A program made the position numbers and the translations under genes. A DNA stretch of 64,000 bases from Gerris lacustris (lineage: Eukaryota; Arthropoda; Insecta; Hemiptera; Gerridae): positions 14,813,687 through 14,877,686 of the forward strand of contig OX578284.1 of the NCBI GenBank assembly GCA_951217055.1. Reading direction: 5' to 3'. Each line of letters opens with the position of its first letter. The first letter of the stretch is position 1. Positions 41,501 through 58,300 of this stretch are shown here, one piece after another. The notes under the pieces were generated by a model. It worked only from the letters and a program-made list of their open reading frames with translations. It made no database searches and was not told the DNA's origin.

Positions 41501-44500
41501 TTTTTCTGAGCAATAAACCGTTGAGACAGCGTAGATACGACAAATACACCTCATGATATGGGCGTTTAAAAAAGTAGGTTTTTGGAAGAATTGTAACTTT
41601 CCTTCAATTATCTCGGAAACTAAAGGTCGTGCAAAAAATATGATATTTAGTTTTTTTGTTAGAAAAAAATAGTTTGACCACCGTGCCAAATTTCAAGTCG
41701 ATTAGAAAAAGTTTAATATTTTCCAATTTTCGAGCCAAGGTTTTCACCCCTGAAATATCACCGGAAAATCGAACTTTTCAGATCCGGTTGAAATATACGT
41801 CATTTTGTAGAGCTCGAAAAGGCTATCAAGAAAATTATATTTTAAATTTAAAAAAAGAAATTATACTCTCCTTAAAGCCCAAAAACACGTTATTTTTCTA
41901 GAAAATGCACGAAATCGTCAATTTCCCGGAGAACCGTTGGTCGTACGAGAAAAAGTCATAGGACCAAAGTTGTAGATAATTCAAAAAGAGGAATAGTAGA
42001 TACTATTTGTTTTTCGATACGACTTACCGTTTAGCCTCAATACGCCGTCAAAGCCTCTTAATAGGCAAGTCGGCCATTTTTAATTTTTTTTAAAGTAGTA
42101 AAAATTGAAAATGTTAAATTTTAACATTTGTTCGTCAATTAAAGTAAAATAGCTACCAGACTGTAAAATTTCAAGTTATTTGCTCAATTGGAAGTAAGTA
42201 AAAATCGCTATAGTACATAACAACTTTTTGCCCCCGGCAAAAAAGCCTCCAAAATAGCCTCAAAAACGGGTTTTTCCTTTTTTAGAGTGGGAAGGAAAGG
42301 TAAAAGTAAACTTTTAGCATTTTTTACGGTGCACAATAGGGACCTTCTGGTTACAATGCAAAAAACCGCAACTCTCTAGCTCTTGTAGTTTGGCCCAAAC
42401 ATTTTGGCTATGGATTATCGCACATGCGGCTGTATAGTATAGAGACTCTCAGGCGACCTAAAAATATCAAAATCGTCAATTTCCGGGAGAACCGTTGGTC
42501 GTACGAGAAAAAGTCATAGGACCAAAGTTGTAGATAATTCAAAAAGAGGAATAGTAGATACTATTTGTTTTTCGATACGACTTACCTTAAGGTTATTACA
42601 ACCTAAAGTAACCTTCAAAAATATGATTTTCGTAGATAAAGAATGTTTAAATTTATTTTTTTTTAAAAATTCTTTTAGATTCCTCATTCTGTTTTCATAT
42701 TAAGTTTACATACCGATTTTCATGGAAATCGGTTTATTTTTGGGGAAAATGGATTTCAAAAGCATAAATATTTGACCTAAAAATTTGACCGGAATTTTCT
42801 CTCGACAACACCCAGCATATTATATATCGTTGGAAAATATAGATTTTTCTGAGCAATAAACCGTTGAGACAGCGTAGATACGACAAATACACCTCATGAT
42901 ATGGGCGTTTAAAAAAGTAGGTTTTTGGAAGAATTGTAACTTTCCTTCAATTATCTCGGAAACTAAAGGTCGTGGAAAAAATATGATATTTAGTTTTTTT
43001 GTTAGTAAAAAATAGTTTGACCACCGTGCAAAATTTCAAGTCAATTAGAAAAAGTTTAATTTTTTCCAATTTTCGAGCCAAGGATTTCACCCCTGAAATA
43101 TCACCGGAAAATCGAACTTTTCAGATCCGGTTGAAATGTATGTCATTTTGTAGAGCTCGAAAAGGCTATCAAGAAAAAGATATTTTAAATTAAAAAAAAA
43201 AAAATTATACTCTCCTCAAAGCCCAAAAACACGTTAATTTTCTAGAAAATGCAAGAAATCGTCAATTTCCGGGAGAACCGTTGGTCGTATGAGAAAAAGT
43301 AATAGGACCAAAGTTGTAGATAATTCAAAAACAGGAATAGTAGAGACTATTTTTATTTCGATACGACTTACCGTTTAGCCTCAATACGGCGTCAAAGCCT
43401 CTTAAAAGGCAAGTCGGCCATTTTTAATTTTTTTAAAGTAGTAAAAATTGAAAATGTTAAATTTTCTACATTTTCTCGTAAACTACACCACAAAAGCTAC
43501 CAGAGTGTTAAATTTCAAGTTATTTGCTCGATCGGAAGTAAGTAAAAATCGCTATAGTACATAACAACGTTTTTGCCCCCGGCATAAAAGCCTCCAAAAT
43601 ACCCTCAAAAACGGGTTTTTCCTTTTTTAGAGTGGGAAGGAAAGGTAAAAGTAAACTTTTTGCATTTTTTACGGTGCACAATAGGGACCTTCTGGTTACA
43701 AAGCAAAAAACCGCAACTCTCTAGCTCTTACCGTTTGGCCCAAACATTTTGGCTATGGATTATCGCACATGCGGCTGTATAGTATAGAGACTCTCAGGAG
43801 ACCTAAAAATATCAAAATCGTCAATTTCCGGGAGAACCGTTGTTCGTACGAGAAAAAGTCATAGGACCAAAGTTGTAGATAATTCAAAAAGAGGAATAGA
43901 AGAGACTATTTGTTTTTCAAAACGACTTACAGTTTAGCCTCAATACGCCGTCAAAGCCTCTTAAAAGGCAAGTCGGCCATTTTTAATTTTTTTAAAGTAG
44001 TAAAAATTAAAAATGTTAAATTTTCAACATTTGTTATTCAATTACAGTAAAAAAGCAACGAGAGTGTTAAATTTCAAGTTATTTGCTCGATCGGAAGTAA
44101 GTAAAAATCGCTATAGTACATAACAACGTTTTTGCCCCCGGCATAAAAGGCTCCAAAATACCCTCAAAAACGGGTTTTTCCCTTTTTAGAGTGGGAAGGA
44201 AAGGTAAAAGTAAACTTTTAGCATTTTTTACGGTGCACAATAGGGACCTTCTGGTTACAACGCAAAAAACCGCAACTCTCTAGCTCTTACCGTTTGGCCC
44301 AAACATTTTGGCTATGTATTATTACACATGCGGCTGTATAGTATAGGGACTCTCAGGAGACCTAAAAATATCAAAATCGTCTTTTTACGGCAAAACCGTT
44401 GGTCGTACGAGAAAAAGTCATAGGTCCAAAGTTGTAGATAATCAAAAAAGAGGAATAGTAGAGACTATTTGTTTTTCAATACGACTTACTGTTTAGCCTC

Positions 44501-46253
44501 AATACGCCGTCAAAGCCTCTTAAAAGGCAAGTCGGCCATTTTTATTTTTTTTTAAAGTAGTAAAAATTAAAAATGTTAAATTTTCAACATTTTCTCGTAA
44601 ACTACACCACAAAAGCTACGAGAGTGTTAAATTTCAAGTTATTTGCTCGATCGGAAGTAAGTAAGAATCGTTATAGTACATAACAACTTTTTTGCCCCCG
44701 GCATAAAAGGCTCCAAAATACCGAAAAAAACGGGTTTTTCCCATTTTAGAGTGGGAAGGAAAGGTAAAAGTAAACTTTTAGCATTTTTTACGGTGCACAA
44801 TAGGGACCTTCTGGTTACAATGCAAAAAACCGCAACTCTCTAGCTCTTGTAGTTTGGCCCAAACATTTTGGCTATGGATTATCGCACATGCGGCTGTATA
44901 GTATAGAGACTCTCAGGAGACCTAAAAATATCAAAATCGTCAATTTCCGGGAGAACCGTTGGTCGTACGAGAAAAAGTCATAGAACCAAAGTTGTAGATA
45001 ATTCAAAAAGGGGAATAGTAGATACTATTTGTTTTTCAATACGACACACCTTAAGGTTATTACAACCTAAAGTAACCTTCAAAAATATGATTTTTGTAGA
45101 TAAAAAATGTTAAAATTTATTTTTTTGAAAAAATTCTTTTAGATTCCTCATTCTGTCTTCATATTAAGTTTACATACCGATTTTCATGGAAATCGGTTTA
45201 TTTTTGGGGAAAATGGATTTCAAAAGCATAAATATTTGACCTAAAAATTTGACCGGAATTTTCTCTCGACAACACCCAACATATAATATATCGTTGGAAA
45301 ATATAGATTTTTCTGAGCAATAAACCGTTGAGACAGCGTAGATACGACAAATACACCTCATGATATGGGCGTTTAAAAAAGTAGGTTTGTGGAAGAATTT
45401 TAACTTTCCTTCAATTATCTCGGAAACTAAAGGTCGTGGAAAAAATATGATATTTTGTTTTTTTGTTAGAAAAAAATAGTTTGACCACCGTGCAAAATTT
45501 CAAGTCGATTAGAAAAAGTTTAATTTTTTCCAATTTTCGAGCCAAGGTTTTCACCCCTGAAATATCACCGGAAAATCGAACTTTTCAGATCCGGTCGAAA
45601 TATACGTCATTTTGTAGAGCTCGAATAGGCTATCAAGAATAAAGATATTGTAAATTTTTAAAAAAATTTTATACTCTCCTTAAAGCCCAAAAACACGTTA
45701 TTTTTCTAGAAAATGCACGAAATCGTCAATTTCCGGGAGAACCGTTGGTCGTACGAGAAAAAGTCATAGGACCAATGTTGTAGATAATTAAAAAAGAGGA
45801 ATAGTAGAGAGTATTAGTTTTTCGATACGACTTACCGTTTAGCCTCAATACGCCGTCAAAGCCTCTTAAAAGGCAAGTCGGCCATTTTTAATGTTTTTAG
45901 AGTAGTAAAAATTGAAAATGTTAAATTTTCAACATTTGTTATTTAATTACAGTAAAAAAGCTACCAGAATGTTAAATTTCAAGTTATTTGCTCGATCGGA
46001 AGTAAGTAAAAATCGCTATAGTACATAACAACGTTTTTGCCCCCGGCATAAAAGGCTCCAAAATACCCTAAAATACGGGTTTTTCCCATTTTAGAGTGGG
46101 AAGGAAAGGTAAAAGTAAACTTTTTGCATTTTTTACGGTGTACAATATGGGCCTTCTGCGTACAATGCAAAAAACCCCAAAGCTCTAGCTCTTGTAGTTC
46201 AACCCAAACATTTTGGCTATGTATTATCGCACATGCGGCTGTATAGTATAGAG
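38584..46253 (+). repeat. Array unit B2 (internally expanded)
   Basis: Starts like B1, then has four leader-plus-monomer blocks: leader 39347 with monomers from 40015, 40574 and 41132 (last truncated); leader 41245 with monomers from 41917 and 42475 (last truncated); leader 42589 with monomers from 43261, 43820, 44379 and 44939 (last truncated); leader 45053 with one monomer from 45725. Each truncation falls at the same place, CGATACGACTTACC (or CGACACACC), followed by TTAAGGTTATTACAACC. The expansion explains the 7.7-kb length against 3.0 kb for B1. Confidence 0.9.
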
Positions 46254-49200
46254 ACTCGCCGGGTCGTCGTTCGGCCTACGGCCGAACTCCGCCCGACGAG
46301 TGGCCAGGTACTTGTATAGGTCTGGTACTTATAAGAGTTGGACTTGTATAGGGTTTGGTTTTTGTATAGGAGCTGGTACAAAATTAAGGTAAAAAATTAC
46401 AAGTGCGCACTCTTACAGAGAACTTGAATAATTTCTATAGATTGGAACAGGGGTGGGAGGGGGGGGGGGGTACATAGTGTCTAGGAATATGCTCTGTGGT
46501 TTTTAAGAATATGATATAATATAATATGATTTGATATAATAAAATATGATATGATATAATATGATATGATATGATATAATATAATAAGTGCACTCTTACA
46601 AAGAACTTGAATAATTAATATTGATTAGAAGGGGGGGGGGGGGTACATAGCTTTAGCTTCTAGAAATATGCTGCGAGATGTGGTATACGGGAAAGCTAAG
46701 AAGATCTAAGGCTGAGTAGGATTTAGCAAGTAAAAATATGTATTATATCTGTATTTTTGCTAGGGAGAAAATTTAATGATCTTAAGTGAAGGTTCTACGA
46801 CATTCTAAGATGTTATAGATTGCTTTAAAAAAAAGGAAAATATTTTTTATTGCGGATGGAGAAAGGCCGGGTTCGATTCCCCGCCGAGGAGAAGTCAATT
46901 TTATGATATATTTTAATCAAATGATCAATAGTAATTGAATGTATCCACCAAAAGTAGTAAATGGAAAACACTGGGCTTAGTAATTATGAAATTATGGAAA
47001 TTTCAACAACGAAGTTCAATAGAAATTGAGAGTATAGATTGCTTTAAAAAAAAAGGAAAATATTTTTTATTGCGGATGGAGAAAGGCCGGGTTCGATTCC
47101 CCGCCGAGGAGAAGTCAATTTTATGATATATTTTAATCAAATAATCAATAGTAATTGAATGTATCCACCAAAAGTAGAAAATGGAAAACACTAGGCTTAG
47201 TAATTATGAAATTATGGAAATTTCAACAACGGAGATCAATAGAAATAGGGAGTACAAAGGGGTTTCCTAGTGATGGTGTAATAAGAAATTATAGGAGAGG
47301 GGGGGGGGGGGAATATAGCTAACAATATGTTACTACTTATATGTAAGAAATAGGGAGTATAAAGGGGTTTCCTAGTGATGATGTAATAAGAAATTATAGG
47401 AGAGGGGGGGGGGGGGTGGAATAGAGCTAACAATATGTTTCTACTTATATGTAAGAAATTGGGAGTACAAAGGGGTTACCTAGTGGTGCTGTAATAAGAA
47501 ATGATAGAAGAGGGGGGGGGGGGGCGGGGGGGGAATAGAGCTAACAATATGTTACTATTTATAAGTAAGAAATAGGGAGTACAAAGGGGTTTCCTAGTGA
47601 TGGTGTAATAAGAAATTATAGGAGAGGGGGGGGGGATAGAGCTAACAATATGTTACAACTTATATGTAAGAAATTGGGAGTACAAAGGGGTTTTCTAGTG
47701 ATGGTGTAATAAGAAATAATAGAAGAGGGGGGGGGGGGGGAATTGAGCTAACAATATGTTACTACTTATAATTGTTGGTAGAGGGTTAAAGAAAATCATA
47801 AAAGATATGGGAGTTTACTAATTCCAATGAAGCGGGGGGGGGGGAGTGTGTCTAGGAATATGAGCAGAATTGCTAGAAAGGGGGTGTTCAGAGGGGGGGG
47901 GGGTGTTCATCCATTTAAACCATAACCTAATCAAAGAAATCCGAAAAAACACTAAAGAAAACAGTTTTTTCAATTTATCTCAAGAAAAAAGAACTAACAC
48001 AATTCAGTACATAACAATATTTACTACACTTTTCAAGAGCTTTTCTACGATATACATCATTATTTAAAATATTAATTTTGGCATTTGTAGCATTGTACCC
48101 GGGGGACCAAAATTATATTTCAATAAACAAACAATTCAAAAAGGCTTCAAATAACCAAATAAAGAATAATAAACCACTTTTAAATTTAAAAAAATATTAT
48201 ATAACAACAAACATACAAATCGGTACAAAAGTACGTGTACCAATTTTTTTAAAAATAAATAAATAATATAGTTTTAATGTACATATCAAGGGCTTTCAAA
48301 TTATATACGAACCAATATTTAAATCGGAAAAAAGTGGTCACTTGGTATAGGGTTTAAGAAAATTATAAATGATATGTCAGTTCACGATTCCAATGAAGGG
48401 GGGGAGAGCATCTAAGTATATGAGCAGGATTGCTAGAGAGGGGTTGTGCAGGGGGGGGGGGGTCATTCATTTGAAACCATAAACTAACAGAAAGAAAACC
48501 ATAAACCCTAAAGAAAACAGTTTTTTCAATTTATTTCAAGAAAAAATATTAATAAAACAATTGAGTACACACCAAGATGTTCAGGGGGGGGGGGGGGAGG
48601 GTTGTTCATCCATTTAAACCATAAACTAATCTAGCAAATCCAAGAAATAACTAAAAAATAATTATTTTCAATTTATCTCGATAAAAAATAAAAATGACAC
48701 AATTGACAATTATACAAATCAGTACAAAAGTACATGTACCAATTTTTTTAAAAATAAACAAATGAAAGAACTTCAATGTACAAGTCAAGAGCTTTTAAAT
48801 GATATGCGAACGAATATTTAAATCGAAAAAAAGTTGTCTCGTGACGTCACGTAACCACGGCAAGGTCGGGAAAAAGTTTACTCTCAAATTCTCAGCAAAT
48901 AGGACGAATTCAAAACATATCAAGGTCTTGTTTTAAAGGGCATTAGTGTGAGATTTGAACCTAAAAATCAGAATTTAAATCGGTCAATTATTACCAAAGA
49001 TATCAGCGTTCAAAGACAAAAATGGAAAATTAAAAAACCAAAATAGCCCCATTTAGACTACAACCAATAAAGGTACGACAAAATGACCTATGAACAAAAA
49101 TGTAGATCTTGCAAAATGAGTACATGTTTGTTAAATCAGTTTTTCGCTACAATTAACCGTTGATTTTTAAAAAATTCCAACACAGCTACGACGGTTTTTC

Positions 49201-49394
49201 TCATCTTAGGGGGGGAAGACGAAGGAAAAGTAAACTTTTGGCAATTTTTCGGGTTCACAAAGCGGACATTGCGCATCGAATGGCGAAAACCCCAACTCTC
49301 TAGCTATAGCGGAAGTGGGTAAACATTTGTATACATGAGTCAGTCAGTCAGTGAGTCAGTGAGTGAGTTTCACAGGGGGTTGTATATATATTAG
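46254..49394 (+). repeat. Array unit A3
   Basis: Nearly identical to A2 (see shared private variants there), including the position and length class of most G runs. The head follows the type B end TAGTATAGAG directly. Near 48960-49160 it picks up variants shared with A4/A5 rather than A2 (for example AAAAAACCAAAATAGCCCC, CAACCAATAAAGGTACG), so it looks like a mosaic. Confidence 0.85.
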
Positions 49395-51934
49395 ACTCGC
49401 CGGGTCGTCGTTCGGCCTACGGCCGAACTCCGCCCGACGAGTGGCCAGGTACTTGTATAGGTCTGGTACTTATAAGAGTTGGTACTTGTATAGGGTTTGG
49501 TTTTTGTATAGGAGCTGGTACAATATAATATGATATGATATAATATAATATGATATGATATAATATAATTAGTGCACTCTTAAGAAGAACTTGAATAATT
49601 CATATTGATTAGAAGGGGGGGGGGGGGGGGGTACATAGCTTTACCTTCTAGAAATATGCTCTGAGGTGTGTTGTACGGGAAAGGTAAGAAGATCTAAGGC
49701 TGAGTAGGATTTAGCAATTAAAAATATGTATTAAATCTGTATTTTTGCTAGGGAGAAAATTAAATGATCTTAAGTGAAGGTTCTACGACATTCTAAGATG
49801 TTATAGATTGCTTAAAAAAAAAAGGAAAATATTTTTTTTTTTGCGGATGGAGAAAGGCCGGGTTCGATTCCCCACCGAGGAGAAGACAATTTTATGATAT
49901 ATTTTAATCAAATAATCAATAGTAATTGAATTTATCCACCAAAAGTAGTAAATAGTAAAACACTGGGCTTAGTAATTATGAAATTATGGAAATTTCAACA
50001 ACGGAGTTCAATAGAAATAGAGAGTATAGATTGCTTTAAAAAAAAAGGAAAATATTTTTTATTGTGGATGGAGAAAGGCCGGGTTCGATTCCCCGCCGAG
50101 GAGAAGTCAATTTTATGATATATTTTAATCAAATAATCAATAGTAATTGAATGTATCCACCAAAAGTAGTAAATGGAAAACACTGGGCTTAGTAATTATG
50201 AAAATATGGAAATTTCAACAACGGACTTCAATAGAAATAGGGAGTACAAAGGGGTTTCCTAGTGATGGTGTAATATGAAATGATAGAAGAGGGGGGGGGG
50301 GGGGGGGAGAATTGAGCTAACAATATGTTACTACTTATAATTGTTGGTTTAGGGTTAAAGAAAATCATAAAAGATATGGGAGTTTACTAATTCCAATGAA
50401 GCGGGGGGGGGGGGGGAGTGTGTCTAGGAATATGAGCAGGATTGCTAGAGAGGGGGTGTTCAGAGGGGGGGGGGGGGGGTTCATCTATATAAACCATAAC
50501 CTAATCAAAGAAATCCGAAAAAACACTAAAGAAAACAGTTTTTTCAATTTATCTCAAGAAAAAAAAACTAACACAATTCAGTACATAACAATATTTACTA
50601 CACTTTTCAAGAGCTTTTCAATGATATACATCATTATTTAAAATATTAACTTTGGCATTTGTACCCCTGTACCCGGGGGTACCAAAATTATATTTCAATA
50701 AACAAACAATGCAAAAAGGCTTTAAATAACCAAATAAAGAATACTAAACCACTTTTAAAATTTAAAAAAAAATTATTTAACAACAAACATACAAATCAGT
50801 ACAAAAGTACGTGCACCAATTTTTTTAAAAATAAATAAATAATATAGTTTTAATGTACAAATCAAGGGCTTTCAAATGATATACGAACCAATATTTAAAT
50901 CGGATAAAAGTGGTCACTTGGTATAGGGTTTAAGAAAATTATAAATGATATGTGAGTTCACGATTCCAATGAAGGGGGGGGGGAGAGCGTCTAAGTATAT
51001 GAGCAGGATTGCTAGAGAGGGGTTGTGCAGGGGGGAGCTAACAGGAAGAAAACCATAAACCCTAAAGAAAACAGTTTTTTCAATTTATTTCAAGAAAAAA
51101 TATTAATAAAACAATTGAGTACATACCAAGAGAGGGTGTTCAGGGGGGGGGGGGGGGTCATCCATTTAAACCATAAACTAATCTACTAAATCCGAGAAAA
51201 CACTAAAGAAATATTTTTTTTCAATTTCTCTCGATAAAAAATAAAAATGACACAATTGACAATTATACAAATCGGTACAAAAGTACATGTACCAATTTTT
51301 TTAAAAATAAACAAATAAAAGAGCTTTAATGTACAAGTCATGAGCTTTCAAATGATATGCGAACGAATATTTTAATCGAAAAAAGTTGTCTGGTGACGTC
51401 ACGTAACCACGGCACAATCCGGAAAAAGTTTACTCTCAATTTCTCAGCAAATAGGAAGAATTATAAACATATCAAGGTCTTGTTTTAAAGGGCATTAGTG
51501 TGCGATTTGAACCTAAAAGTCAGAATTTAAATCGGTCAATTATTACCAAAGATATGAGAGCTCAAAGACAAAAATTGAAAAAAACAAAACCAAAATAGCC
51601 CCATTTAGACTACAACCAATAAAGGTACGACAAAATGACCTATGAACAAAAATGTAGATCTTGCAAAATTAGTACATGTTTGTTAAATCAGTTTTTCGCT
51701 ACAATTAACCGTTAATTTTTAAAAAATTCCAACACAGCTACGACGGTTTTTCTCATCTTAGGGGGGGAAGACGAAGGAAAAGTAAACTTTTGGCAATTTT
51801 TCGGGTTCACAAAGCGGACATTGTGCATCGAATGGCGAAAACCCCAACTCTCTAGCTATAGCGGAAGTGGGTAAACATTAGTATACATCAGTGAGTGAGT
51901 CAGTGAGTTTCACAGGGGGTTGTATATATGTTAG
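49395..51934 (+). repeat. Array unit A4 (internally deleted)
   Basis: About 600 bp shorter than the others. It lacks the segment after GGAGCTGGTACAA (the first poly-G and part of the microsatellite) and keeps only one of the 105-bp G monomers (50240-50330). It also lacks one form of the 130-bp block near 51035. Head, both B-box-like motifs, CRE-like palindrome and tail are present. Confidence 0.85.
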
Positions 51935-55354
<3,420 letters not shown>

Positions 55355-55581
55355 AAAGAGAGATATTTTATAATAGAAAAATGGAAAATATCAACAATAG
55401 CTGAAAATCTTAATTCAAAATTGTAGCTCAACATTGTATATTTTTTTCTGTTCGTATAAAAAAATATGAACTCTATTGATTTCACAACAGGATGTTTTTC
55501 TCAGGTGATATAACTTAATGTAACTCTTGAAAAAAAAGAGGGGTTTTTTCTTGTTAATTTAATTATTACTGACCTTTCCTT

Positions 55582-55636
55582 TTTAGGGTTTCGTTGGTAA
55601 AACCAAAAAAAAGAAACCCTTATAGTTTCGTTCATG

Positions 55637-55668
<32 letters not shown>

Positions 55669-56203
55669 ACTCTGTACGGTTCCAATAACATTTGAATAAA
55701 AAGAGATAGAAAAATGAAACTTTCCAATATTAAAGATCGTTTTGACGCGCACACAGAAAACATATAGCGAACTCAAAATGATCAGCTGTTCAAATCCAAA
55801 ATGGCGGATAACTCACGTCATGCAAAAAAAATATTTTTTAACAATTTTGAGTGGGGTATCAAATGAAAGGTAATGAAAGAGTAGATTACAAAAATATATA
55901 CCACATAGGGAAAGTGTTCAATTTTCGGCGCCATATTGTCAAAAAATTGAAATTTTGCGTGCCCCCCCCTTCTAAAATCGTATTTCCGCACATACTAATA
56001 ATATAGAAAAATATGCAAAATGTGTGGTCTGGTGGGCCATAGAAAAAATATGATTTGCAATTTGATCTGATTTACTGGGAATCCAAGATGGCGGATAATT
56101 CATGTCACACGAAAATAAGTATTTTTTTAAAATTTTGTATGAGATATCGAATGAAAGGTATTGAAGAGTAGATTACAAATATATATATCACTTAGGAAAA
56201 GCG
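55582..56203 (+). repeat. AGGG-headed dispersed repeat, copy 3
   Basis: Head TTTTAGGGTTTCGTTGGTAA..AAGAAACCCTTATAG forms a short hairpin, followed by a (TGTC)n microsatellite (55636-55668) and two diverged copies of a 125-bp block starting ATGGCGGATAA-TCA-GTCA (about 55801 and 56090) and including GGTATCAAATGAAAGGTAAT and TAGATTACAAA-ATATATA. This hairpin, TGTCTGTC and block layout is that of a repeat widespread in insect genomes. Confidence 0.75.
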
Positions 56204-56366
56204 TTTTTTTTTTTTTTTTTTGGTTGTAGTTTTAGTCCCGTTCAACAGCTCATTAGGTCATTACAGGATGGGGGTTATCCGGCCACTTTACTCATCTAAT
56301 CGATGAGATCATCAGTGTGAAACATGTCTCACCCCGCTGGGATTTGAACTCACAGCCGGGGTTTAG
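56204..56366 (-). mobile_element. tRNA-derived SINE family 2, copy 2 (5' part lost)
   Basis: Minus-strand order: CCGGCTGTGAGTTCAAATCCCAGC (B box GAGTTCAAATCCC), GAGACATGTTTCACACTGATG, ATCTCATCGATTAGATGAG, TGTAATGACCTAATGAGCTG, ending in an A tail that appears as the T run 56204-56220. The A-box half is missing exactly where foldback MITE copy 3 begins (56367). Confidence 0.75.
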
Positions 56367-56936
56367 CTGCAAAAAAGTGTCTGACTAACATCAAGCTAGA
56401 ATTTTGTATACACGTCAATCTTTTAGCGCCTTTTAAGAATATGTGGTCGGCCAAGTTCGTCTGAGGGACATAGCTAGGCAATAGGCGTTTGAAAAAAACA
56501 AACCGGTGGAGAGCGGCCATGTCTCACCAATTATGGTGAACAATGTGATTTTTATGATCCTGAGTACAGAATTTGTTAGTAGACCGAAAATCAAGTTGAT
56601 GTTAGTTAGTCCCTTGACAGGTAACCACGTTGATTTTTAGTAATATTTGAATAACTAACCTATCAAATCTGAAAATAACATCAACTTGATTTTAGGTCTG
56701 CTAACTAATTCTGTGCTCAGGATCATGAAAATCACATTGTCCACCTTAATTGGTGAGATATGGCTGCTCTCCACCGGTTTGTTTTCTTCAAACGCCTATT
56801 ACCAAGCTATGTCCCGCAGACGAACTTAGCCGACCACATATTCTTAAAAGGCGCTAAAAGATTGACTTGTATACAAAATTCTAGCTTGATGTTAGTCAGA
56901 CACTTTTTTGTTTTTGCACGCTATCTCCTGGACTAT
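56367..56936. mobile_element. Foldback MITE family F, copy 3
   Basis: The left TIR begins GCAAAAAAGTGTCTGACTAA and lacks the outermost AGTCTAGGAGATAGC. The right TIR is complete and ends GCACGCTATCTCCTGGACT. Inner inverted blocks (GGTCGGCCAAGTTCGTCTG, ATAGGCGTTTGAA, CCGGTGGAGAGC, ATCCTGAGTAC) pair along almost the whole length; the centre near 56640 is short. This is the most symmetric copy. Confidence 0.85.
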
Positions 56937-56978
56937 AAGCTTTTTATATAAAATACACTTTTTTTTAATATTTTGATT

Positions 56979-57690
56979 TTTTTTTTTTAAAGAATTTTAT
57001 TATATTATCATACAAAAAAAGATACATAACTACGTGTTTATTCTTCCCACCACTAGAGGGTAAGCCCTGAGCTGTGGTGAGAGTCTCCTCCTGTTCTTAT
57101 TTTACGTATAATAAATCACGTCATACAAGCAGTAAAAACATAATCAAACTTTTTATTTCTTCTTCTTTAGGAATAATAATAGTAATAATAATAAAAAATA
57201 ATAATATATGAATACAGTCAGATAAAATTAAAATATAATAACAGAAATATATAGGATTGTATTGAAGTATATAGGATTGTAAATGAAAGGACTATTTATA
57301 GATATTTTTGAAGAAAACAACTGATTAAGAATTAAATAAAAAGCTTGAGGCCATGTGGAGAGTTAGGTAATGCTTGAGTGTAGAGTGGTTCTTTAAGATT
57401 GGTTGTTTTTTTGGTTTTGCTATTGAGAGAACAGTTTTGATTTGAGTAATGTAGCAAAATTAGGTTTGTCGAAGTCATTCTGTAATGAAGGGGTTAGTCT
57501 GTTGTAGCAGTTGGCTGCTTGATAACACCAGTGTCTCTGTGCAGCAGAAGTCCGGCAAATTCTGTACAGTTGTCTAGTTTGCTGTCTGGTTTGTTGGGTG
57601 TGTTCTACCCTCTCTAGCTTATGCTTGCTTCTGTGCAGTCTTGTCAGGCAAAGATATTCATATAATTGGTTAATGTTCATTACCTTTATC
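56979..57690 (-). mobile_element. 3' end of a second non-LTR retrotransposon
   Basis: On the minus strand the last part of an ORF (57680-57420) reads RICRTSAAQRHWCYQAANCYNRL, then LQNDF and FATLLKSKLFSQ, the arginine-, tryptophan- and leucine-rich C-terminus typical of CR1/Jockey-like ORF2 proteins downstream of the RT domain ('...R.S...Q.SFLYR....WN.LP..'). About 430 bp of 3' UTR follow, with AATAAA at 57001-56996 and a short A tail (T run at about 56979-56990 on the plus strand). The RT domain itself is not present upstream, so the copy is strongly 5'-truncated. The poly-A type tail differs from the TAAA tail of the LINE at 4600. Confidence 0.65.
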
Positions 57691-58247
57691 TGTTTAAAAA
57701 GTGGCTGTGAGTGTTCTGGTGTTCATTGGTCACTTATTTTAAAAAGTTGCACGTATATATTCAATACCCATTAACTATATTTAAATATTTACCTATACAT
57801 AAAGAACTTTTTGTTATCTTCTTTCGTTAATTCTATTATAAATTTCTCAAACTCTGTTTACATTACTTTCATTTTACGTGAGTCAAGACTTTTACGAGTT
57901 CGCTGAAAGACTCCTGATGTAACATAGGTATGTCTATTCTCTCTTTTCTGTCATTATTACTAGCAGATCACTACACAACATTTTATTATTATAAGACGGA
58001 CTACTTTAAACTTACTGAGTGAACGCAGTAAAGTAAAGATAAAGATTCATTAGTTGTTTTGACGGAGATTTTGTGGTACTTAGAAAAAATCATATTGTAT
58101 ATGAATCAAAATAATTTTTAAAAAATCAGTTTATTGTCTATACCACAAGAATTTAAAATAATACAAATATATAGACCGGTTTCGACTGGTTTAGATAATA
58201 TAATAATTAATATAAAAATGTCATTTTTCAAAACTGGTCTTATTTTT

Positions 58248-58249
<2 letters not shown>
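57691..58249. other. AT-rich interval without recognised genes
   Basis: Nothing recognised. Confidence 0.4.

Positions 58250-58298
<49 letters not shown>
58250..58298. repeat. Poly-T tract (about 49)
   Basis: An uninterrupted T run adjoining R3; on the minus strand it would be the A tail of the R3 copy. Confidence 0.9.
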
Positions 58299-58300
<2 letters not shown>

